Program-made: the position numbers and the translations under genes
Notes under the pieces: generated by a model
Seen by the model: the letters and a program-made list of their open reading frames with translations, nothing else
Database searches by the model: none
Told to the model about the DNA's origin: nothing
Part shown: positions 45,532 through 58,197 of the stretch, piece after piece
Numbering within the stretch: position 1 is the stretch's first letter
Layout of the letters: each line of letters begins with the position of its first letter
From: Steroidobacter gossypii
Lineage (GTDB): Bacteria > Pseudomonadota > Gammaproteobacteria > Steroidobacterales > Steroidobacteraceae
Length of the DNA stretch: 64,000 nucleotides
Direction: 5' to 3'
Assembly (NCBI RefSeq): GCF_016801985.1
Contig: NZ_JAEVLS010000001.1
Coordinates: 992,001-1,056,000 of the forward strand

Positions 45532-47973
45532 ATGCAGCCTGCTCCGCGCGAATTGTTCTCCTATCGCAAGTACTGGGCGTCCCGCTTCGGCGCTGCTCCG
45601 TTCCTGCCCATGACCAAGGAGGAGATGGACGCGCTCGGTTGGGACAGTTGCGACATCATCGTGGTCACTGGCGACGCCTATGTGGATCACCCCAGTTTCG
45701 GCATGGCCATCATCGGTCGCGTGCTCGAAGCGCAGGGATTCCGCGTCGGCATCATCGCGCAGCCCGATTGGCGTTCCACCGAGGACTTCGCGCGTCTCGG
45801 CAAGCCGAACCTGTTCTTCGGCATCACTGCCGGGAATATGGATTCGATGGTGAATCGCTACACGTCGGATCGTCGCATTCGAAGCGATGATGCGTACACG
45901 CCGGCTGGCGAAGGCGGCAAGCGGCCGGATCGGTCGGTGATCGTTTATTCGCAGCGGGTGCGCGAGGCCTTCAACGACGCGCCCATCGTGATCGGCGGCA
46001 TCGAGGCCAGCCTGCGACGAATCGCTCATTTCGACTACTGGTCGGAGAAGGTGCGGCGCTCGATTCTGCTCGACGCCAAAGCGGACCTGCTGGTGTATGG
46101 CAATGGCGAACGACAGATCGTCGAGATCGCGCATCGCCTGGCCAAAGGCGAGCCCATCGGGCAAATCACGGATCTGCGTGGCACGGCGTTCGTCCGGCAT
46201 GCAACGCCAGATGGCTGGACGGAGATCGATTCGACCACCATCGATGAGCCTGGGCCGCTGAATCCGCCCATCGATCCGTACGCGGCGAACGATGCGAGAT
46301 CGAAGGCGGCGATGGCCGCATCCCATAACGCGACCACTGCAAGTAATGCGACTGGCGCCGCGCCCGGAAATAACCCTTCGAGCGGCGCGCCGGCAGGCAA
46401 CATGGCGGCGACGAGCAACAGCCCTGTGCTCGAGGGCGGGAGTGCTGCTGGACCTGCGTCGGGGCCGGCGTGCGCCAGCACGGCGACGCAGCCGGTCGCG
46501 AAGGTGGTGAAGTTTCTTCGGCACGTGAAGTCCGCCGATCGGGCGCAGTCCGTCATTCGGATGCCTTCGTTCGAAGCGGTGCGTGACGATGCCGTTTTGT
46601 ATGCACACGCGTCCCGCATCCTGCATCTCGAATCCAATCCCGGTAATGCACGCGCGTTGGTGCAACGGCACGGCAATATCGATGTGTGGCTGAATCCGCC
46701 GCCACTGCCGCTCAGCATGAAAGAAATGGACGCGATCTACGAGCTGCCCTATCAGCGCGTGCCGCATCCGTTCTATGGCGAGCAGAAGGGCGCGAACAAG
46801 ATTCCGGCGTACGAGATGATCCGTTTCTCCATCGCCATTCAGCGTGGCTGCTTCGGCGGCTGCACCTTCTGCTCCATAACGGAACACGAAGGGCGGATCA
46901 TTCAGAACCGGTCCGAGAACTCCATCATCAAGGAGATCGAGACCATCCGCGACACGGTGCCCGGTTTCACCGGCGTGATCTCGGATCTGGGCGGGCCCAC
47001 GGCGAACATGTATCGCCTGGCGTGCAAATCGCGCGAGATCGAAACGGCGTGTCGCCGGCCGTCGTGCGTGTTCCCGGGCATCTGCCCCAACCTGAACACC
47101 GATCACACGCCGCTGATCAATCTGTATCGGCGGGCGCGAGCCCTGCCGGGCGTGAAGAAAATTCTGATCGGCTCGGGCGTGCGTTACGACCTGGCGGTCG
47201 AATCGCCGGAGTACGTCAAGGAGCTGGTTCAGCATCACGTCGGCGGCTATCTCAAGATCGCGCCCGAAGCGATCGGCGAGGGTCCGCTGTCGAAAATGAT
47301 GAAGCCGGGCGTGGGGACGTATTATCGCTTCAAGGAGCTGTTCGAGAAATATTCCAAGGAAGCCGGCAAGGAGCAGTACCTGATCCCGTACTTCATCGCC
47401 GCGCATCCGGGCACGACCGATGAAGACATGCTCGAGCTTGCGCTATGGCTGAAACAGAATGGTTATCGCGCCGATCAGGTGCAGGCGTTCCTGCCCTCGC
47501 CGATGGCCACGGCCACGGCGATGTGGCACTCGGGCAAGAACCCGCTGCGCAAGGTCACTCACTCCAGTGAAGACGTGCACATTCCAAAGGGCTTGAAGGT
47601 GCGTCGTCTGCACAAGGCGTTCCTGCGCTGGCACGACGCCAACAACTGGCCCATCCTTCGCGACGCGCTACGTCGCATGGGTCGCGCCGATCTGATCGGT
47701 CCCGGCAAGCATCATCTGATTCCTGCCTGGCAGCCACTCGGCACGGGCGACGCTCATGAAGGCCGCCGCTTCAAACATGGGGCGCGTCCACAGTCGCACG
47801 AACGCAAAGCTTCGAACGATCAGCGTCGTCATGCCGTGCCGGCGTCCGCATCCCGTCCGAAGCTCGCCGGCGCGCCGCAGGCAGCGCCAGGCAAAGGCGC
47901 TTCGGCGAAACCGATGAAATTCCGCACCCAGCACACCGGCCTGAAAGGCGTGCGCCTGCCGCGCTCGAAGTAA
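45532..47973 (+). CDS. ygiQ: YgiQ-type radical SAM protein with a low-complexity insert
   Basis: An 813-residue protein of the UPF0313/YgiQ family, whose substrate is unknown. The iron-sulphur ligands are in [20 protein letters not shown] (Cx3Cx2C). Other family marks are [32 protein letters not shown] and [19 protein letters not shown]. An Ala/Ser/Asn/Gly-rich segment of about 65 residues (roughly 252-318, for example [19 protein letters not shown]) interrupts the region before the radical SAM core. The C-terminal tail is basic and Lys/Arg/Pro-rich. Confidence 0.93.
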   Translation: MQPAPRELFSYRKYWASRFGAAPFLPMTKEEMDALGWDSCDIIVVTGDAYVDHPSFGMAIIGRVLEAQGFRVGIIAQPDWRSTEDFARLGKPNLFFGITAGNMDSMVNRYTSDRRIRSDDAYTPAGEGGKRPDRSVIVYSQRVREAFNDAPIVIGGIEASLRRIAHFDYWSEKVRRSILLDAKADLLVYGNGERQIVEIAHRLAKGEPIGQITDLRGTAFVRHATPDGWTEIDSTTIDEPGPLNPPIDPYAANDARSKAAMAASHNATTASNATGAAPGNNPSSGAPAGNMAATSNSPVLEGGSAAGPASGPACASTATQPVAKVVKFLRHVKSADRAQSVIRMPSFEAVRDDAVLYAHASRILHLESNPGNARALVQRHGNIDVWLNPPPLPLSMKEMDAIYELPYQRVPHPFYGEQKGANKIPAYEMIRFSIAIQRGCFGGCTFCSITEHEGRIIQNRSENSIIKEIETIRDTVPGFTGVISDLGGPTANMYRLACKSREIETACRRPSCVFPGICPNLNTDHTPLINLYRRARALPGVKKILIGSGVRYDLAVESPEYVKELVQHHVGGYLKIAPEAIGEGPLSKMMKPGVGTYYRFKELFEKYSKEAGKEQYLIPYFIAAHPGTTDEDMLELALWLKQNGYRADQVQAFLPSPMATATAMWHSGKNPLRKVTHSSEDVHIPKGLKVRRLHKAFLRWHDANNWPILRDALRRMGRADLIGPGKHHLIPAWQPLGTGDAHEGRRFKHGARPQSHERKASNDQRRHAVPASASRPKLAGAPQAAPGKGASAKPMKFRTQHTGLKGVRLPRSK

Positions 47974-48016
47974 CAAAGCAGCTTCGATCTCTGACCGGCG
48001 GTGTTGTGCGCCGGGC

Positions 48017-48042
48017 AAAAAAAAGGCCCACCGAAGTGGGCC
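48017..48042 (-). terminator. Intrinsic terminator for the LpxR-like gene
   Basis: GGCCCACTTCGGTGGGCC followed on the minus strand by eight Ts. It lies about 95 bp past the stop codon of the LpxR-like gene and between convergent genes. Confidence 0.92.
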
Positions 48043-48136
48043 GACGCAGGGACGGGGGGTCGAGGAAACAAAAGCGGCTTATCGAACCATGGTGGTCAGT
48101 GGCTAACTGCAATCTTCAGACAAAAACAAACCTTTC

Positions 48137-49336
48137 TCAGAACGAGTGAGTCAGCTGAACTGCGCCCCAGAGGGTGTCGCGTGACGCAGGGCCGTCGCGC
48201 AGCTCGGCCGTCTGATAGTGCAGGGCATAGCTGAGCTGCGTCTGGTCCAAGATCTGCGTGACCACGCCGATCCACGCTTCGGCGAGCAGCGGCTCCACCT
48301 CATCCGAGGTGTAGCGGACCTCGCTATCGCGAAACTGACCTTGCAGGAACGCGTTGTAAGCACGAGCTTTGACGCGAGCGCCGAGGAAGACGTACAGCTC
48401 ACGACCGCCGCGATAGCTCTCGGTCGGCACCGGCGCAGACATGTAATCGGTCAGCTCGGGCGCGAATCCCCACCAAGGCGAGTTGAAGCGACCCGCACGC
48501 ATCGAGATCGACGCGCTGGCTTCGGTAAGAAAACCGACACTGCCCTGCACGGTCGTCTTCACATCGACGTGACCATTGGGATCCGCGATCCACAACTCCT
48601 GTCTCGCGAGGGTGTAGCGCGCAGTGGGCTCGCCGCCTGCGGAGATCTGATGATCATACCCACGCGGCGATTCCGACCCGACCAGTTCATGCACGGCGCT
48701 GTGCAAACGCTCCGACACCGACAGACCAAGCACACCGACAGTGAGGCTGCTGGTCCAGGCGCCGAGCTCGTCCGCATCCACGTTCACCCGGCCGTTCGAA
48801 ACAAACAGCAGGCTGGCATACGGTCGATCGTCCGGCTGCACCTCGTCGATCAAGGTGTTGCTGGGCGTGAAGGCCATCAGGCCGATCTGTCGCGCGTAAT
48901 GCACTTCGCTCTGCTCATCCTGGTCATACATCAGACCATCGACACGGCTCAGCAGTGGCTCGAGCGACAGCAGTCCGTCGCGAGCGCGCTCGCCAGAGAT
49001 GGTGATGCTCATGCCGCCGGTGTAGTCGCGGTCCTGGTTGTCGCCGGCGAACAGATCGTTGTCGATCTGCACTCGCACCGCGTCAACGCCATCGAACCAG
49101 CCGAGACGCTGATCGGACACGACCACCTCGGCAATGGCTTCTTCGACCGCTGTCGGTGTTTCGACAGTAACGGCCGGCGCAACCATCACCGGCGTGAATT
49201 CATCGAAGGAATCAGCGGGCGACACACTCTGCGCGCGCGCTTCATTTCCAGTAACTGCCAATGCAGCGGTGCCTAACGCCGCCAGCACCGCCCAGCGCAG
49301 CTGCGCCGCCCATTCGCTCTTGTTGGTTGTAGACAT
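48137..49336 (-). CDS. LpxR-family outer-membrane protein (lipid A 3'-O-deacylase-like)
   Basis: A protein of about 399 residues with a signal peptide (LRWAVLAALGTAALAVTG) and an extended acidic linker. The barrel has LpxR marks: VQIDNDLFAGDNQDRDYTGG near its start, DDRPYASLLFVSNGR, and the C-terminal TLWGAVQLTHSF ending in Phe. LpxR removes the 3'-acyloxyacyl chain of lipid A at the cell surface. I prefer the ATG at 49336 to that at 49342 because AAGGG is then 7 bases upstream. Enzymatic activity is not certain for every family member. Confidence 0.82.
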   Translation of the reverse strand: MSTTNKSEWAAQLRWAVLAALGTAALAVTGNEARAQSVSPADSFDEFTPVMVAPAVTVETPTAVEEAIAEVVVSDQRLGWFDGVDAVRVQIDNDLFAGDNQDRDYTGGMSITISGERARDGLLSLEPLLSRVDGLMYDQDEQSEVHYARQIGLMAFTPSNTLIDEVQPDDRPYASLLFVSNGRVNVDADELGAWTSSLTVGVLGLSVSERLHSAVHELVGSESPRGYDHQISAGGEPTARYTLARQELWIADPNGHVDVKTTVQGSVGFLTEASASISMRAGRFNSPWWGFAPELTDYMSAPVPTESYRGGRELYVFLGARVKARAYNAFLQGQFRDSEVRYTSDEVEPLLAEAWIGVVTQILDQTQLSYALHYQTAELRDGPASRDTLWGAVQLTHSF

Positions 49337-49743
49337 ATACATACCCTTGCCATTCGTGCCGCGCCGTTTGCCACGCTCGCTGTGATGTTTTTCCGTGGCG
49401 CTACTGTCTCCAAAGTGGCGGCCTCGATAAACGCGACGAACGGAATGACATTCATGAATCGCCAGTCATGAATCGCCCCGATTCGAGTAAGACCGCCTCC
49501 ATCTCACTACTGGTGCGGCAACCACACCGTCGCATCGTTATTGCAATCGCACTGCTGCAGATGCACTAATCCACTTGTGATGCGCAGAAATTAGCGGGAG
49601 AGCGTGATCGGACTGTTGGCCCAGCCGTGAGCACGCCGTGAAAAAAGCCATCCCTCTGATTGGCGCGGGGTGCGAAGCGGATTTCGCCGCGATCAGGGCG
49701 ATGCCTGACAGGCAATGGAATCTTTCCTGGGGGGAAAGAAAAG
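49337..49743. other. 407-bp divergent intergenic region
   Basis: This lies between the LpxR-like gene and a LysR gene. It must hold both promoters. I see no supported gene, RNA or clear repeat in it; the open frame from 49660 to the LysR ATG is not protein-like. Confidence 0.5.
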
Positions 49744-50688
49744 ATGGACAAGTTCACCTGCATGCTGGCGTTGACGAAGGTGGTCGAATTGGGGAGCTTC
49801 GCGGAAGCGGCGCGCCACATGAAAGTGTCCGCGCCGATGGTGACCAAGTACATCATTCATCTCGAGGAGATACTGGGCTCGAGGCTGTTGAATCGCTCCA
49901 CCCATTCACTGAGCCTCACCGATGTCGGCCAGCTTTATCACCAGCGTTGTGTCCAGATCCTCGAGGACATCGGAGAGGCGGAAGCAGTTGCCGGCGCGAA
50001 CAGCGCCGTGCCGCGCGGCGCATTGAAGATCTGTGTTTCCGGCGCCTTCGATCTGTCGCATGTCGGCCCGGTGCTGCTCGAATATTTCGAGCGCCACACC
50101 GACGTGCGGCTCGAGGTCACCGAGAGCAATCATCTGTTGGACCTGGTGGAGGAAGGCTTCGACGTGGCGGTGTGCGCCTGTCGCGAGCACCGCACCGGCA
50201 ACCATGCGCGGAACAACAACCTCGCCAGAAAGAGGCTCGCCATCTCGCGCATCGTGGCCTGCGCCGCGCCGGCCTATCTGGAAAAGAATCCGCAGCCGAC
50301 CATTCCGGACGACCTGCTTCATCACAACTGCCTGGTGTTCGGCGATTCGGCGCCCACCTCTCAGAAGAAATGGCGCTTCGCGCGCGACGGCGGCGATTTC
50401 CCGGTGCAAGCGTTGGGAACGTTGCGCGCGACCAGCAATGAATTGCTGAAGCAGGCGGCGCTACGTGGCCAGGGCATCATTCTTCAACCCACGTTCAACG
50501 TGCACCAGGAGCTGAAGAGCGGCGCCTTGCGACAGGTGCTGGCCGACTACGACGCCGGCTCGCTCGGGATTTACTTGATCCATCCCGAGCGGCGGCATCT
50601 GGCGACCAAGGTGCGGGCTTTCATGGAGTTGGTTGAAGGGCGCTGGGGTACGAACCCAGACGTAGATTCCTTTTGGCCTGACGGCTGA
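49744..50688 (+). CDS. LysR-family transcription regulator (CrgA/AaeR-like)
   Basis: A 314-residue regulator. The N-terminal winged helix reads MDKFTCMLALTKVVELGSFA and MKVSAPMVTKYIIHLEEILG with RLLNRSTHSLSLTDVGQLY, the CrgA/AaeR subgroup pattern. The effector domain follows (LKICVSGAFDLSHVGPVLL). GGGGGGAAAG lies before the ATG at 49744. Its target is probably a neighbouring or unlinked redox gene; the LpxR-like gene is divergent but with no established link. Confidence 0.9.
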   Translation: MDKFTCMLALTKVVELGSFAEAARHMKVSAPMVTKYIIHLEEILGSRLLNRSTHSLSLTDVGQLYHQRCVQILEDIGEAEAVAGANSAVPRGALKICVSGAFDLSHVGPVLLEYFERHTDVRLEVTESNHLLDLVEEGFDVAVCACREHRTGNHARNNNLARKRLAISRIVACAAPAYLEKNPQPTIPDDLLHHNCLVFGDSAPTSQKKWRFARDGGDFPVQALGTLRATSNELLKQAALRGQGIILQPTFNVHQELKSGALRQVLADYDAGSLGIYLIHPERRHLATKVRAFMELVEGRWGTNPDVDSFWPDG

Positions 50689-50735
50689 CGGACGGTGCGC
50701 GTGGGCACGGACGCCAGTGTTATCAAGCAGCCTGC

Positions 50736-51332
50736 TCATCCATCCCGCACACTGCGCTCCAGTTCCCACTGGCCCCACGGCACGCCACGGCGCACATGAA
50801 TGCCAAAGCCGGCGTGCTCGAAGTGTCGTGACAGGCGCGAGCGATACCAGGCAGCGTCGCGCAGGTTGATGTCGCCGTCGCTGGTGGAACGATCGGCGTT
50901 GTCACGCCAGTCCTCGCGGGTCGGCGCATGGAAGTACAAGGCGCCACGCGACAGCCGGCCTAGATTCGCCAATGCCTGCACCGTCTCACGATCAGACAGG
51001 TACTGCATTACGTCGTAACAAATGATGAGATCGAAACGGCCGCGCGGCCGATACGAAGCGAGCGATTCATGCACCCAGCCGTGTTCGCGGCACAAGTGCT
51101 CGCTGACCTCCAGGCCGACATACCTCGCCCCGGGAAAAGCTTGCAACAACGGCGCACGTAGCCAGCCGAGCCCGCAGCCGGCATCCAGAATTCTCTTGAC
51201 CGGCAACTCCAGCTGTTTCACCAGCGCCGCCACCATGCCGGCGCGACGGGCCATCTCCGTGCGGGTTGTAACCCGCGTGCGCGGATTCATATAGAAGCGG
51301 CGATAGAAGCTGGCGTCGAAGCGTTTGGACAT
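50736..51332 (-). CDS. Class I SAM-dependent methyltransferase
   Basis: A 198-residue methyltransferase. SAM-binding motif I is RILDAGCGLGWLRAPLL, motif II GARYVGLEVSEHLCREHGW, and the motif IV region FDLIICYDVMQYLSD. The N-terminus SKRFDASFYRRFYMNPRTRV is rich in Arg and Tyr. It resembles small methyltransferases acting on small molecules; the substrate cannot be told. It is convergent with the LysR gene and divergent from hsp20. Confidence 0.88.
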   Translation of the reverse strand: MSKRFDASFYRRFYMNPRTRVTTRTEMARRAGMVAALVKQLELPVKRILDAGCGLGWLRAPLLQAFPGARYVGLEVSEHLCREHGWVHESLASYRPRGRFDLIICYDVMQYLSDRETVQALANLGRLSRGALYFHAPTREDWRDNADRSTSDGDINLRDAAWYRSRLSRHFEHAGFGIHVRRGVPWGQWELERSVRDG

Positions 51333-51444
51333 CGCACGAGGGATCTGACCGGGGGTCGGGTGAGTTTACTTCTCCTACGGCCCGTTCTTGATACTCCCAC
51401 ACCCGTCCCCACCTAGTTCGTCATGACCAACCTGGAAACCAACC

Positions 51445-51849
51445 ATGGGCATTCGTAACCCGCCCTCGTGGATGTGGGCCGAGGCCTGCGAAATGCTGGA
51501 GCGGGCTCAACAGCTGCAGCGCCAGTTTTTCCGCTTTGGTCACTCGGTCGCCGCCGAGCCTCGCTGGGAACCGCCGGTCGACATCCTGGCTTATGCCGAC
51601 GAGGTTCATGTCGCGGTGGCGCTGCCCGGCGTGGCCGCCGAACACATCGAAGTCCGCACCGACAGCGGGCTGCTGATCGTGAGCGCGAAGCGCGCATTGC
51701 CGGTCACCAGTCGCGCCACCGCGGTTCATCGGCTGGAAATTCCTTATGGCCGCTTCGAGCGACGCATCGCGCTGCCCGAGGGTCGTTATCAATTGTTGGA
51801 ACAGGTGTACGCCAACGGCTGCCTGGTCCTGCGCCTGGCACAACGCTAA
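51445..51849 (+). CDS. Hsp20/alpha-crystallin small heat-shock protein
   Basis: A 134-residue chaperone. The alpha-crystallin domain spans about 35-130: PPVDILAYADEVHVAVALPG, VAAEHIEVRTDSGLLIVSAKR, and IPYGRFERRIALPEGRY. The C-terminal IxI-type tail is very short. It holds unfolding proteins for refolding or degradation. It precedes lon by 39 bp and is probably cotranscribed with it, which fits joint protein quality control. Confidence 0.92.
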   Translation: MGIRNPPSWMWAEACEMLERAQQLQRQFFRFGHSVAAEPRWEPPVDILAYADEVHVAVALPGVAAEHIEVRTDSGLLIVSAKRALPVTSRATAVHRLEIPYGRFERRIALPEGRYQLLEQVYANGCLVLRLAQR

Positions 51850-51888
51850 CTGGCCTGGCCAACGCTAACAGCGGGAGCCTCATTCATC

Positions 51889-54285
<2,397 letters not shown>

Positions 54286-54850
54286 AGCCGATGCAAGACG
54301 CCGTGGGTGGTGCTCCCGCCACCCACGGCTGTGAACCCGCCCTGAACCGTGCCAGCCGCGCTGGCACGCGGCGTGCACCCAATCAGCATGAATCGCATTG
54401 CAAGATTGGCGCGAAGGGAGTAATCAGTGAGTCATGTTCCGCACTCAATCGCGTGAGATGCGCAACTCAAGCGCGTACCAGCAGCGCCCCCCCGCGAGCC
54501 GCGCGGGTCTTCATTATTCCTCGTTGCTTACCGACGCCTGTCTGCACAGATCGGGCACGCTCGGCTCACGTCATGGAACGCACCTGCTTGGCGCACATCG
54601 TCACGGAACATGTTCGGCCATGGATCAGTCTTTGAGTGTAGGGTGTCGGCAATCCCCCGGACGAACGTGCGATGGCCGGTGCATCCTCGAGCCACTCGCA
54701 CCAACGCGTGGGAGTATGCTGATTACGAATTCCGACGGCGTGCACTTGAGGACAGTGTGAACTGCGACCAAGAGCGTGTTGTCGTAACGGGTATATAGAA
54801 CTCGCGAACCTGGGATGAACTTGCCGGTTCGCTGATTGGAGGGCGGTTCG
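54286..54850. other. 565-bp intergenic region with hairpins and a sigma-54-like site
   Basis: No gene is supported here. GCCGTGGGTGG and CCACCCACGGC (54300-54329) form a strong stem-loop after lon, without a T run. A second hairpin GTGCCAG-CCGCG-CTGGCAC follows at 54349-54367. The rest up to prkA shows no repeat or RNA that I can identify and would be a long leader if the sigma-54 site is used. Confidence 0.6.
54362..54377 (+). promoter_or_regulatory. Candidate sigma-54 promoter upstream of prkA
   Basis: TGGCACGCGGCGTGCA matches the sigma-54 pattern TGGCAC-N5-TTGC with GG and GC exactly ten bases apart; the only core departure is G for the first T of TTGC. In E. coli the yeaGH (prkA-yeaH) operon is sigma-54 dependent, which supports the call. 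The distance to the prkA start (about 470 nt) and overlap with a hairpin weaken it. Confidence 0.45.
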
Positions 54851-56863
54851 ATGCAGTCAGACAGCCCCAGAGGAAGCTCGCAACGCGGCGAGAGCTTCGT
54901 CGAGGCCTTGAGCGCCTACAGCCGATTCCACCGTGCGCAGCACTGGTCGGGTACTTTCGGCGAATTCCTTCGTACCGTTGTTCCCGGCAATACCCGGCAG
55001 CTGGCGCGCACCAGCCACGAGTATCTGTGGGACATGCTTTGCTGGTTCGGTAAGAACAGCTCGAATGTGAGCTCCGCCAGCAACGGCAACGGCGCCGCTG
55101 CCAACGGCAATGGCAACGGCGTCAATGGCGAAGGCGCCGGGCCCAAGGAATTGTTCAAACGCGAGCTGTTCGGCATCGACGAACCGCTCGGCCGAATCGT
55201 CGATTACTTCAAGGCGGCCGCGGCCGGTTCCGATGTCGGCAGGCGCTTGTTGCTGCTGCTAGGCCCGCCGTCCGGTGGCAAATCCACGATGGCCATCCTG
55301 CTGAAGCGCGGCCTCGAGGAATACAGCCATACCGACGAAGGCGCCATGTATGCCTTGCAGGGCTCGCCGATGCACGAGTCGCCACTGAATCTCATTCCCG
55401 CAAGTCTGCGCGCTGATTTCCGTGACACGTACGGCGTAGAAATCAAAGGTGAGTTGAGTCCGTGGGCGCGCGATCGATTGGAGCGCGAGTTCGAAGGCGA
55501 CTTTCTGCGCATGCCGGTCGAGCGCATCTTCCTTTCAGAAGCTGCACGCGTCGGCGTGGGCACTTATGCGCCTCACGATCCGACGACTGCCGATCTCGCC
55601 GATCTGGTCGGCTCCGTTGACCTGTCCAAAGTGGCGCAGTACGGAGACGAGGGCGACCCGCGCGCCTGGTCGTGGTCGGGCGCCGTGTACGCCGCGAGCC
55701 GCGGCGTGCTGGAGATGATCGAGATCCTGAAGGTCAAACGCGAATTCCTGTACCTGTTGCTGACCCTGACACAGGAAAAGAACGTAAAGGTGTCGCGCTT
55801 CCCGCTGATCTATCTGGACGAGACCATTCTGGCGCACACCAACCTTGCCGAGTTCCACAAGTTCCTGCAGGAAAAGGAAAACGAGGCGCTGCTGGACCGC
55901 ATGGTCATCGTCAAGGTGCCTTACACGCTGTCGTATGTGGAGGAATCGCGGATCTACAACAAGCTGGTGTCCGCGGCGCCAGCGTTTCGCGATGTGCATC
56001 TCGATCCACATGCCCTGAAGCTGGCAGCGGTGTTCGCCGTGCTCACTCGGTTGTACAAGCCCGAGCGCGAAGGCCTCGACATGTCGAAGAAGCTTCGGCT
56101 GTACGCGGGCGAGAGCGTGGAAGGCTTCCCCGAGACCGAGATCACGCGTCTGCGCGCGGAAGCGCCGGAAGAAGGACTGACCGGTGTCAGTCCCCGATTC
56201 ATCGTGAATTCGATCTCCAACGCCATTACGCGCACCGACAAGAAGAGCCTCACCAGCATGGAAGTCCTGCTGGCGCTGAAGGACTCGATCGAAACCGATG
56301 CACGTATGGATGCGAAGGCCAAGAAGCTGTGGATCGATTATCTGGTACTGGCGCGCAAGGACTTCTACAACCGCTGGGTGAAGGAAGACGTGCATCGCGC
56401 CCTGTTCGCTTCGTTCGAAGACGAAGCGCAGCAACTGCTGGATAAGTATCTGGACGAAGTGGAGGCCTCGCTCGATCACCGCGAAGTCACCGACCCGATC
56501 ACCGGCGAGTCCCGTCCTGCCGACGAGCGTTTCCTGCGCTCGGTGGAGGAGAAGATCAAGGTGTCGGAGTCGGGCAAGCTGACATTCCGTCAGGAAGTGG
56601 TGCGCAAGGCCATGGTGGCGTACAAGGCCGGTGAGAAATTCACTCTCAACAGCCATTCGCGCATGCGCGAGGCCATCGAACAGTATCTGTTCGAAGAGCG
56701 TCGCGACGTGTTGCGGCTGGTCACCTCGGCGGCGCGGCCGGACGACGAAGCCCGTAAGAAGATTTCCGCGGTTCAGGACCGCCTGACCTCGGAGTATGGT
56801 TATGACGATCACAGCGCCAAGGAAGCGCTGAGCTACGTGACGACATTGCTGGCACAGGAGTAG
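54851..56863 (+). CDS. prkA: PrkA/YeaG serine protein kinase
   Basis: A protein of about 670 residues. The AAA-like N-terminal domain has Walker A LLGPPSGGKSTMAILLKRGL. Family stretches are LFKRELFGIDEPLGRIVDYF, GSPMHESPLNLIP, and PLIYLDETILAHTNLAEFHK; the C-terminal kinase domain follows. A Gly/Asn-rich linker sits near residues 75-100 (NGNGAAANGNGNGVNGEG). The ATG at 54851, after GGAGGG, is preferred to an in-frame TTG at 54836. The gene heads the conserved prkA-yeaH-spoVR set linked to stationary phase and starvation in other bacteria. Confidence 0.94.
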   Translation: MQSDSPRGSSQRGESFVEALSAYSRFHRAQHWSGTFGEFLRTVVPGNTRQLARTSHEYLWDMLCWFGKNSSNVSSASNGNGAAANGNGNGVNGEGAGPKELFKRELFGIDEPLGRIVDYFKAAAAGSDVGRRLLLLLGPPSGGKSTMAILLKRGLEEYSHTDEGAMYALQGSPMHESPLNLIPASLRADFRDTYGVEIKGELSPWARDRLEREFEGDFLRMPVERIFLSEAARVGVGTYAPHDPTTADLADLVGSVDLSKVAQYGDEGDPRAWSWSGAVYAASRGVLEMIEILKVKREFLYLLLTLTQEKNVKVSRFPLIYLDETILAHTNLAEFHKFLQEKENEALLDRMVIVKVPYTLSYVEESRIYNKLVSAAPAFRDVHLDPHALKLAAVFAVLTRLYKPEREGLDMSKKLRLYAGESVEGFPETEITRLRAEAPEEGLTGVSPRFIVNSISNAITRTDKKSLTSMEVLLALKDSIETDARMDAKAKKLWIDYLVLARKDFYNRWVKEDVHRALFASFEDEAQQLLDKYLDEVEASLDHREVTDPITGESRPADERFLRSVEEKIKVSESGKLTFRQEVVRKAMVAYKAGEKFTLNSHSRMREAIEQYLFEERRDVLRLVTSAARPDDEARKKISAVQDRLTSEYGYDDHSAKEALSYVTTLLAQE

Positions 56864-57007
56864 CCCCGGAGTGATCCAGGAGTCCCTGAAGTGAACCGAA
56901 GGGCGCCCACAAGAGTAATGTCTAGGAGTCTTGTTATTTAGAGACTCTGCCACCGACCTCTCTTGGGAGTACCTGGCCAGAGTCTTGAGACGGGGGTTGC
57001 GAGCGAC

Positions 57008-58192
57008 ATGAGCGACAACGCATCGGGCGCCGGTTCTGGCGACAGTCGCAGCCCGGGCGAGGCCGGTTGGTACGACCTCTTCTCGCGCGGCGCGAGAGAC
57101 TGGCTGCGACACAATGACAAGGTGCGCGAGGCCGTTCGCCAGCACCTTCCGCAAATCGTCGCCGGCGCGGACGTGCTCACCGGCGGCGCCAGCACCGTGC
57201 GCGTGCCGGTGAAGATGCTGGAGCACTATCGTTTCCGGTTGCGCAATTCCAACGAGCAACAGGGCGTCGGCCAGGGCCAGGCCAAGCCGGGCGATCGCAT
57301 CGGTCGCCCCCAGCAGGACAGCGACAATCAACGCGGCCAGGGCGGCAACGAAGACGGCGGCGTGCAATACACCCTGGAGTTTCGCATCGACGACATCGTC
57401 GACTGGCTCTGGGAAGAAATGAAGTTGCCGAACCTGGAGGCCAAGGCCGGTCGCGCCAAGGAAGACGACTGGACGCGCGAAGGCTGGGACCGGCGCGGCG
57501 CGCGCTCACGACTCGATCGTCGCCGCTCCATGAAGGAGTCGATCAAGCGGCGCGGCGTGCAGACGTTGACTGGCGGCGATTCGCCGTCGTTCACCGATGA
57601 CGATCTGCGCTATCGCCAGCTCGCCAAGCGCGAGCAACCCGCCATGCAAGCCGTGGTCATGTTGTTGCTGGACGTCTCGGGCAGCATGGGCGAGCGCGAG
57701 CGGCAGATTTCCAAGACTTTCTTCTTCTGGGCCATTCAGGGCCTGCGTCGGCAATACCGGCATCTGGAGCTGGTGTTCGTCGCCCACACCTCCGAGGCCT
57801 GGGAATTCGAAGAAGACGAGTTTTTCAAGGTGACCGGCACCGGCGGCACGGTGGCTTCGGCGGGCTTGAGGAAAGTGCGCCAGATCATCGACGAGCGCTA
57901 CAGCCCCAGCCAGTACAACATTTATTTGTTCTACGCCTCCGACGGCGAGAATTTCCCTTCCGATCAACCGCAGGCGCAGGCCGCGTTGGAAGACGTGTGC
58001 GCCGATTGCAACTACAGCGGCTTCCTGGAAGTGGCGCCGCTCGCGGGCGCCGCGCCGGACAGCGAGATCGGCAGGCTGTTCGTCGATCTGTCGCGGGATG
58101 ACGATAGCGTCGGCGCGTATCGCGTCAGCGGTACCGATGACATCTGGAATGCCGTTAGGCATTTCTTCACTCACGCCTCGCAGAGTGCCTGA
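57008..58192 (+). CDS. yeaH: YeaH/YhbH family protein (DUF444)
   Basis: A protein of about 394 residues. The family core shows YRQLAKREQPAMQAVVMLLL leading into the von Willebrand-like metal site LDVSGSMGERERQISKTFF, then GGTVASAGLRKVRQIIDERY and FYASDGENFPSD. The biochemical role is unresolved, but the gene nearly always accompanies prkA and spoVR. I start at MSDNASGAGSGDSRSPGEAG (57008) because the upstream open part is not protein-like. It follows prkA by 144 bp and precedes spoVR by 5 bp. Confidence 0.92.
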   Translation: MSDNASGAGSGDSRSPGEAGWYDLFSRGARDWLRHNDKVREAVRQHLPQIVAGADVLTGGASTVRVPVKMLEHYRFRLRNSNEQQGVGQGQAKPGDRIGRPQQDSDNQRGQGGNEDGGVQYTLEFRIDDIVDWLWEEMKLPNLEAKAGRAKEDDWTREGWDRRGARSRLDRRRSMKESIKRRGVQTLTGGDSPSFTDDDLRYRQLAKREQPAMQAVVMLLLDVSGSMGERERQISKTFFFWAIQGLRRQYRHLELVFVAHTSEAWEFEEDEFFKVTGTGGTVASAGLRKVRQIIDERYSPSQYNIYLFYASDGENFPSDQPQAQAALEDVCADCNYSGFLEVAPLAGAAPDSEIGRLFVDLSRDDDSVGAYRVSGTDDIWNAVRHFFTHASQSA

Positions 58193-58197
58193 GACCG

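Noticed and set aside
54811-54825. A second sigma-54-like sequence (TGGGATGAACTTGCC) just before prkA
   Set aside because: The GG to GC spacing is 9 and not 10 bases, and it lies about 26 nt from the start codon; weaker than the site at 54362.
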